Below, piece after piece: positions 14,323 through 18,697 of a stretch of DNA of 18,697 nt. A program made the position numbers and the translations under genes. The notes beneath the pieces are model-generated. The model did not search any database and had not been told where the DNA came from. It saw only the letters and a program-made list of their open reading frames with translations. Within the stretch, counting starts at the first letter, position 1. Each line of letters starts with the position of its first letter. Origin of the DNA: Anaerolineae bacterium (lineage in GTDB: Bacteria; Chloroflexota; Anaerolineae; Anaerolineales; E44-bin32); contig DAOVIK010000006.1 of assembly GCA_030673735.1 (NCBI GenBank), forward strand, positions 1 to 18,697, written 5' to 3'.

Positions 14323-15288
14323 TCAGGCGGCCAAGGTGGCGATCAAGCTATCGAGGGCGACATCAAGCTCGGCTCCGCCTGATTTGCTGGCCAAGTCGAT
14401 CTCAAGCAGCTTATGGTAGATGCGTTCGAGATCTGGCATTTGAAAATTACGGGCCTGTGAACCGACCTTGTCGGCCACAAAGTCAGGAACGCTCAGGATC
14501 GTGCGTGGGTTGGTGTTGCTATCGAGAGCTTCGCGTGCTTGAAGCAGAAGGCGGAACTGCCGAACGATCATGCTGAAGGCGTAGCGGGGAGGATGGTCTT
14601 CGAGAAGGCGGTGAAGGTGCTTGAACGCTATGCGTCCGTTGCGCTGACCGACGGCGTCCACCATGGCGAAGACGTTGCTCTGTCCATGGAAGGGTGTGAG
14701 TTGCTCGACGTCTTGAACCTCGATAGGGCGTTCCCTGTTGACGTAGTCGAGCAGCTTCTCCAACTCCCGATCCGCAAGGCGGGAATCGTTGGCGACCAAT
14801 TCCGCGAGCAGGTGGGCCGCTTGTGGTTCGATGGCGCCCCCCATTGTTTCGCAGCGCTTCGTGAGCCAGTGAATGAACTCCGGACCTCGTAGCATTGCGA
14901 AGCTGCGGACGTAGGCTTGTTTTGGATGTTCTCGGGCCCACTGCAACAGTGATGATTCTACTTTGAGACTCTTGGCTTGTGCAAGAACAAGAGCAGTTGA
15001 TTGCGGCAATTGAGGTAGCAGTTCAAGCAATGTCTGTTCTTGATCTGCCGTTTTCATGGCCCCTTGCGCATTATCAAGAATGACCAAGCGCCGGGTTCCA
15101 AGGAAAGGAAGCGTTGTGCATGCTTCCTGCAACAGACTGAACTCAAGCGCCTCGCCATCGAAGCGCTGCAAGTTCATCTGGACGGAGCTAGGATCCCCGA
15201 GCTTCTCACGGAGCTTGGCGATGAATTCGCTGATGGCGAGATCATCATTGCCATGGAGTATGTAAACGGTGGGCTTTTCTGTTTGCAT
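14323..15288 (-). CDS. holA: DNA polymerase III subunit delta
   Basis: The clamp-loader subunit that opens the sliding clamp. 321 aa, normal length. It begins with the family-typical YILHGNDDLAISEFIAKLREKL, without a functional Walker A as expected for delta. It continues with the DNEE-like segment (AQAKSLKVESSLLQWAREHPKQAYV) and the helical collar region (AMVDAVGQRNGRIAFKHLHRLLEDHPPRYAFSMIVRQFRLLLQAR). The ATG is 1 nt after the stop of the DUF6391 gene and lacks its own strong ribosome binding site, so it is probably translationally coupled. It is the last gene of a dusB-like, DUF6391, holA operon. The other small clamp-loader subunit gene, holB, lies just beyond on the opposite strand. Confidence 0.93.
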   Translation of the reverse strand: MQTEKPTVYILHGNDDLAISEFIAKLREKLGDPSSVQMNLQRFDGEALEFSLLQEACTTLPFLGTRRLVILDNAQGAMKTADQEQTLLELLPQLPQSTALVLAQAKSLKVESSLLQWAREHPKQAYVRSFAMLRGPEFIHWLTKRCETMGGAIEPQAAHLLAELVANDSRLADRELEKLLDYVNRERPIEVQDVEQLTPFHGQSNVFAMVDAVGQRNGRIAFKHLHRLLEDHPPRYAFSMIVRQFRLLLQAREALDSNTNPRTILSVPDFVADKVGSQARNFQMPDLERIYHKLLEIDLASKSGGAELDVALDSLIATLAA

Positions 15289-15289
15289 A

Positions 15290-15817
15290 TCAGTTGTATG
15301 TCAGGACGCGATGCACGGTTGGACGGCCGGATGAAAGGCGGCGAATGGCAGTCACTTCGAGAGGTCCCGGGTCACTCGATGTGGTGATACGCTGCTGGAG
15401 CGCAGATCCCAGCGGCTGCGCCAGTACGAGGGCAAAGACGGCAGCCACGATGGCCAATGGAAGCCGCAGCAAGCGATCAAGTGGTCGTTCATTCCTTCCT
15501 GTGCCCATCAGAGCAAGAAATGAAGCGCCTGCTACCATCACGGCAGTGGTGAGATAGTTGGTTCCGCAATTGGGGTGAATGGCAAGCTGCTCTTCACCAT
15601 GATGCAGCCGCTCCAAGGCTTCTGCGACGGCATCATGTAGGGCCTCCGTGCCAATGTCCCCAAAAATGAAGAAGCCACGTGGGTCCGAGCGTCCGATGTA
15701 AGACGAATTGGGATAGCGCTGACTTACTACGTGGATGGTGGCATGCTCCAATCCATGGTTGCGCCGCATGCGCGAGACCACGGGATTGTCAAAAAGCTGC
15801 TGCAATAGGTTTGGCAT
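15290..15817 (-). CDS. DUF6391 membrane protein
   Basis: 175 aa. The N-terminal signature RRNHGLEHATIHVV and the later GEEQLAIHPNCGTNYLTTAV match the uncharacterised DUF6391 family as I remember it. The conserved His, Glu and Cys residues in these motifs could bind metal, but this is speculation. Two hydrophobic segments (about 92-108 and 118-136) suggest a membrane-embedded C-terminal half. The start at 15817 has GAGG 6 nt upstream on the minus strand. It lies 28 nt after the dihydrouridine synthase gene and 1 nt before holA; linkage to both looks structural, not functional. Confidence 0.8.
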   Translation of the reverse strand: MPNLLQQLFDNPVVSRMRRNHGLEHATIHVVSQRYPNSSYIGRSDPRGFFIFGDIGTEALHDAVAEALERLHHGEEQLAIHPNCGTNYLTTAVMVAGASFLALMGTGRNERPLDRLLRLPLAIVAAVFALVLAQPLGSALQQRITTSSDPGPLEVTAIRRLSSGRPTVHRVLTYN

Positions 15818-15845
15818 GATGTGCCTCGGTCACGGGATGAGCGGA

Positions 15846-16820
15846 TTATACCCCTGGGTGCGGATCGGCGAGACCTGCTTGCCGGAGCTCATCGCGCAAA
15901 GTGGGCAAATCGCAGGCTGTCAAGAGGCGCTCGCGCAAGGGCGCAGGGAGAGAGAAGGGCTCAATGTATCGAACAAGGTGCTTGCGTAAGAGCATGATTG
16001 CGTGAGTTTCTGCGTAGTGCCGCAGCATGCTCTCAAGATGCAAGGTGATCACGGCGCCTACCTCTTGCCTGGGTACAGCGGTGCGCGGGCGGGGAGCGAA
16101 GATCCATGGATTGCCGATCGCTGCACGACCAATCATGATTGCGTCACATCCGGAATGGGATTTCAGTTTGCCAATATCTTCGACGCTGCGCACGTCACCA
16201 TTTCCGATAACGGGGATACCAACCTCCTGCTTGATGGCAGCAATGGCGTCCCAATCTGCCTTTCCTTCAAAGCGCTGTTGGCGAGTGCGCGCGTGCACGG
16301 CAATCAGCGAGGCACCGTTCTCCTCGATGGCGCGCGCCACCTCGAGGTAATTCATACTATCGGCATCCCACCCGAGACGTATCTTTGCGGATACCGGGAT
16401 TTCAAGCTCGGAACTCAAACGACGGATGATCTTTCCGGCTTTGCGCGGATCGCGCAACAGACCCGCGCCAGCGCCTCTTGCTGAAATGCTGCGAATGGAG
16501 CAGGCCATGTTGATGTCGATTACGTCAGGCTGGTGTTCCTGAAGCTGCCTCGCCGCGCGAGAAAGGTTGTCCTCGTTGTTGTCATAAAGCTGATATACAA
16601 CGGGGCGCTCGTCTGGCTGGAAGTTAAGGAGGGCGAGGCTTTTTCGTCGGCCTTGGAGGAGTTCTCGGGCGTGCAGGAAGGGCACGTAGCTCATACCCGA
16701 GCCGAAGCTCCTGCATAGGCTGCGAAAAGGCGCGTCGGAAATACCATCCATCGGAGCCAGGATAAGCTCGCTATGCACAGGTATCGATCCGATGTGGAAG
16801 GCGGCTCGTGCCTCATCCAT
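15846..16820 (-). CDS. tRNA-dihydrouridine synthase family protein
   Basis: An FMN enzyme that reduces uridine to dihydrouridine in tRNA using NADPH. 324 aa TIM barrel. Visible are the N-terminal ILAPMDGISDAPFR, the catalytic-cysteine motif DINMACS (Cys107), the loop ARGAGAGLL, SAKIRLGW, VHARTRQQRFEGKADW, GNGDV and the phosphate-binding MIGRAAIGNPWIF. The catalytic loop is NMACS where classical DusB has NMGCP, so the Cys is kept but both neighbours differ. The subfamily (DusB versus others) is therefore left open. The predicted promoter places transcription start at or next to ATG 16820. First gene of the operon with DUF6391 and holA, divergent from holB. Confidence 0.92.
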   Translation of the reverse strand: MDEARAAFHIGSIPVHSELILAPMDGISDAPFRSLCRSFGSGMSYVPFLHARELLQGRRKSLALLNFQPDERPVVYQLYDNNEDNLSRAARQLQEHQPDVIDINMACSIRSISARGAGAGLLRDPRKAGKIIRRLSSELEIPVSAKIRLGWDADSMNYLEVARAIEENGASLIAVHARTRQQRFEGKADWDAIAAIKQEVGIPVIGNGDVRSVEDIGKLKSHSGCDAIMIGRAAIGNPWIFAPRPRTAVPRQEVGAVITLHLESMLRHYAETHAIMLLRKHLVRYIEPFSLPAPLRERLLTACDLPTLRDELRQAGLADPHPGV

Positions 16821-16827
16821 GCATCAA

Positions 16828-16833
16828 GTTATA
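16828..16833 (-). promoter_or_regulatory. Predicted -10 box of the dihydrouridine synthase operon
   Basis: TATAAC on the minus strand, with TTGTCC about 19 nt upstream as a weak -35. Transcription would begin at about 16821, so the mRNA would be leaderless or nearly so. Confidence 0.4.
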
Positions 16834-16896
16834 CACCAACGTGATCTGATGGGGACAAGCTGCTGGCAAGCGCTGTCGCTCGCGTACCTGCTGAGA

Positions 16897-16902
16897 TAGA
16901 AT
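16897..16902 (+). promoter_or_regulatory. Predicted -10 box of holB
   Basis: TAGAAT, the same hexamer as at clpC, with only a weak -35 (CTGTCG, 18-nt spacer). The expected start, about 16909, is 3 nt before the holB ATG. No Shine-Dalgarno site precedes the ATG. Confidence 0.4.
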
Positions 16903-16911
16903 GGGCACAAC

Positions 16912-17892
16912 ATGTGGAATATGATCGGTCACGATTGGGCGGTTCGACTACTGGCGCAGCACGTTGTTAGTGGGAAGGTGCGGCATGCCTACCTTTTCAC
17001 GGGGCCGGATGGCGTAGGTAAGCGCACTCTGGCGCTGCGCTTCGCGCAAGCGCTTTGCTGCGAAGCGCCTCCGGAAGCAGGAGAGGCATGCGCAATTTGC
17101 CGCGCGTGCCGACTGATAGCTGACCAATTACATCCCGACCTGCACAGCGTGGCTTCCGAAGAGGTGGGCGCGTCCCTGCGCGTGGGCCAGATTCGGGAAT
17201 TGCAGCGCAAGTTGGCGCTTACACCATATGAAGCACAATGGCGCATCGCTCTGCTGCTCCGTTTTCACGATGCCACAGCAAGCGCTTCAAATGCCTTGCT
17301 GAAGACACTTGAAGAACCATCAGAAAAGGTGGTCCTGCTGTTGACCGCTCGAACGGTAGAGGAGCTGCTCCCGACTGTCGTCTCACGTTGCGAAGTGCTG
17401 CGCTTGCGGTGCTTGCCAGCCTCCGAGCTAGAAAGCGCGCTCAAGGATCGGGGAGAGGCAGCTGAGCAAGCCAAGCTCCTTGCGGCGGTGGCGGCTGGCC
17501 GCCCGGGATGGGCATTGCACGTATCTGAGGATCCGAAGTGGCTGCATCGGCGAACACAGCGGCTGGACGATCTTACAAATTTGCTGAAAATGACGAGAGC
17601 CCAACGATTTGAGCGTGCTGAGATGATGGCCAAAGAAGGGCACTCTCTCTATCAGTTGCTCGAGACCTGGTTGGCATATTGGCGCGATGCTGCGCTGATG
17701 AGCATGGAAACTGAGGCATCCCTGAGCAATCCGGATCGCACTTCAGAACTCGAGCGAGTAGGATCCCAGGTGGGGATACGCGGCTTGTTGGAGGCACTGC
17801 AGGCAACGGAGCGCGTGCTGAATGCCCTTGATCGCAATGCAAATCCTCGTCTGGCTCTTGAGACTTTGATGCTGGATCTGCCTCGCATCTAG
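16912..17892 (+). CDS. holB: DNA polymerase III subunit delta prime
   Basis: The AAA+ clamp-loader subunit that positions ATPase partners through its arginine finger. 326 aa. It begins MWNMIGHDWAVRLL, has Walker A GPDGVGKR (31-38), zinc-binding cysteines around C50, C60, C63 and C66, the segment SNALLKTLEEP and the SRC motif (158-160) that supplies the arginine finger. The fifth gene of the usual operon set (tmk, yaaQ and others) is absent here. The start ATG 16912 has no Shine-Dalgarno site, yet the conserved Trp at residue 2 matches homologues. A tau/gamma-type dnaX gene is not in the window. It is followed by 173 nt without a recognisable gene. Confidence 0.94.
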   Translation: MWNMIGHDWAVRLLAQHVVSGKVRHAYLFTGPDGVGKRTLALRFAQALCCEAPPEAGEACAICRACRLIADQLHPDLHSVASEEVGASLRVGQIRELQRKLALTPYEAQWRIALLLRFHDATASASNALLKTLEEPSEKVVLLLTARTVEELLPTVVSRCEVLRLRCLPASELESALKDRGEAAEQAKLLAAVAAGRPGWALHVSEDPKWLHRRTQRLDDLTNLLKMTRAQRFERAEMMAKEGHSLYQLLETWLAYWRDAALMSMETEASLSNPDRTSELERVGSQVGIRGLLEALQATERVLNALDRNANPRLALETLMLDLPRI

Positions 17893-18065
17893 TCTTATCA
17901 CCAGGCCCATTGGAACCGTAATCAATCAGGAGCTTGCGGCGCCGGCGGCCGCCATGTAGATATAAACCCTCGCGGACTAACAGTGCGACAACCACAATAA
18001 TTGGTGAATGCTGGATATTCTCGGGGCAGAATAAGGGGGAAGCAACTCGGCGGGTGCAAGCTTGA
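17893..18065. other. Short non-coding gap between holB and spoVS
   Basis: Convergent gene ends. A GC-rich palindrome GGCGGCCGCC (17944-17953) is present. A minus-strand frame running through the gap has a hydrophobic stretch and a basic stretch but no credible start or end of its own. No convincing terminator is seen. Confidence 0.4.
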
Positions 18066-18326
18066 TCAGCGAGGCTCGACCACCAAGCGTATGGCTGTCC
18101 GTTCCTTGCCGTCAATATCTACAGAAGTGAATTCAGGCATACAAATAATATCAATTCCATCTTCTTGCAGATAGCCACGCGCTATGGCGACTGCCTTGAC
18201 TGCTTGGTTGACTGCACCCGCTCCGATCGCTTGGACGTCCGCACGGTTGTGTTCTCGTACGACACCTGCGATAGCACCTGCAACAGCAGACGTGCGCGAT
18301 TCAGATGAAACCTTGATGATGGTCAT
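18066..18326 (-). CDS. spoVS: Stage V sporulation protein S (SpoVS)
   Basis: 86 aa, exactly the family size. It begins MTIIKVSSESRTSAVAGAIAGVVREH, contains VQAIGAGAVNQAVKAVAIARGYL and ends EFTSVDIDGKERTAIRLVVEPR, a near-complete match to SpoVS. The protein is a small Alba-like fold, proposed to bind nucleic acid, and affects spore coat and septum formation in Bacillus; it is also found in non-sporulating bacteria such as Thermus. The start at 18326 has GGAGAGG 4 nt upstream on the minus strand. No other sporulation gene lies in the window. It is monocistronic as far as visible. Confidence 0.95.
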   Translation of the reverse strand: MTIIKVSSESRTSAVAGAIAGVVREHNRADVQAIGAGAVNQAVKAVAIARGYLQEDGIDIICMPEFTSVDIDGKERTAIRLVVEPR

Positions 18327-18697
18327 CGGGCCTCTCCATTGGCGACGTTCACAGTGACCGCCCGATATGCTTCACGATTGTGCTTGCATTGTACAGTATT
18401 CAACTGAGCGAAGCAAGAAACGCGGGTTTCAAGGCCTTTGAGACCCATCTTCTTCTGATTTATATGCATTATGTCAACAGAATACAGGCCGCCCCAGGAT
18501 GGCCCGGGCGTTGACATGGATTTGGCTGTCGGAAAGAAAGCTCTGACCCGGCTTGCGTGGCAATCCACGTTACAGTAGGAAGGGGGTTGACCAAAAAGAA
18601 GCCACCTTGGGATCGATCTGGAAATTCAAAATTGCATCTTGGGTTCGTGCCAAGCGGGGGATAGATGTTTCGAAGGGCTGGAGATGGGGAGCCAGGG
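18327..18697. other. 371-bp right end without a supported gene
   Basis: It holds the spoVS promoter and leader. A TTG at 18587 follows a purine-rich AGGAAGGGGG and opens a 25-codon frame rich in Lys, Pro and Gly. A second + strand frame stays open to the window edge without a clear start. A small hairpin (CGTGG 18556-18560 with CCACG 18565-18569) is present. None of this is enough to call a gene. Confidence 0.5.
18388..18416 (-). promoter_or_regulatory. Predicted spoVS promoter
   Basis: On the minus strand, TTGCTT (18416-18411), a 17-nt spacer and TACAAT (18393-18388). The leader would be about 55 nt. The -35 is weak, while the -10 matches five of six positions. Confidence 0.5.

Noticed and set aside
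17573..18115. Minus-strand frame covering the holB-spoVS gap, with a hydrophobic then Arg-rich stretch
   Set aside because: It overlaps both neighbouring genes antisense and has no credible start within the gap; could be a decayed remnant but nothing proves it.
18323..18568. 81-codon minus-strand frame upstream of spoVS
   Set aside because: It overlaps the predicted spoVS promoter and leader, and has no protein-like pattern.
1..18697. tRNA or rRNA genes, CRISPR arrays, insertion sequences
   Set aside because: No cloverleaf-like segments with CCA-proximal features, no regularly spaced repeats beyond the coding tandem repeat, and no transposase-like frame or terminal inverted repeats were seen.

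Overview
The window is a bacterial chromosomal segment of moderately high GC content, dense with housekeeping genes. The best guess for its origin is Chloroflexota, probably near Anaerolineae. This rests on a mix of signs rather than one decisive marker: an SOS operator of the Gram-positive 'Cheo box' type, a DUF6391 membrane protein, a lone SpoVS and a MEMO-like protein. The replication genes are also scattered, with dnaA not followed by dnaN. The taxonomic call is inference.

Left part (1-6475, + strand): the acidic, tandemly repeated tail of an unidentified protein; clpC (AAA+ unfoldase); radA (recombination ATPase); a 578-bp non-coding region with a good promoter and several palindromes; and dnaA. 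Strong hairpins follow the acidic-tail gene (445-476), clpC (3103-3131) and dnaA (6541-6576), so these look like separately transcribed units.

Middle part (6594-11939, - strand), in transcription order: a MEMO-like protein (AmmeMemoRadiSam system protein B), a CorC/HlyC-type CNNM-CBS membrane protein, priA (primosomal helicase, only 5 nt after the previous stop) and a small NTF2/SnoaL-like protein.

The most interesting part is 12065-14080 (+ strand). A near-consensus promoter carries two LexA-type operators, one between -35 and -10 and one at the predicted transcription start. It drives a tightly packed four-gene operon: a small FtsK/SpoIIIE-type motor ATPase, a two-helix membrane protein, a small protein resembling DUF6504 (a family met near translesion-synthesis genes), and an 80-aa basic protein. 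The stop/start overlaps and Shine-Dalgarno sites are clear. I read it as a DNA-damage-inducible operon of unknown function, and it is my candidate for an undescribed system.

Right part: a long hairpin (14178-14220) separates the SOS operon from a convergent - strand operon of dusB-like, DUF6391 and holA (DNA polymerase III delta). Divergent from it is holB (delta prime, + strand), and then spoVS (- strand). The last 371 bases hold the spoVS promoter and no gene I can support. Five replication or recombination genes (radA, dnaA, priA, holA, holB) plus the SOS operon lie within about 15 kb, although no consensus DnaA-box cluster is visible near dnaA.
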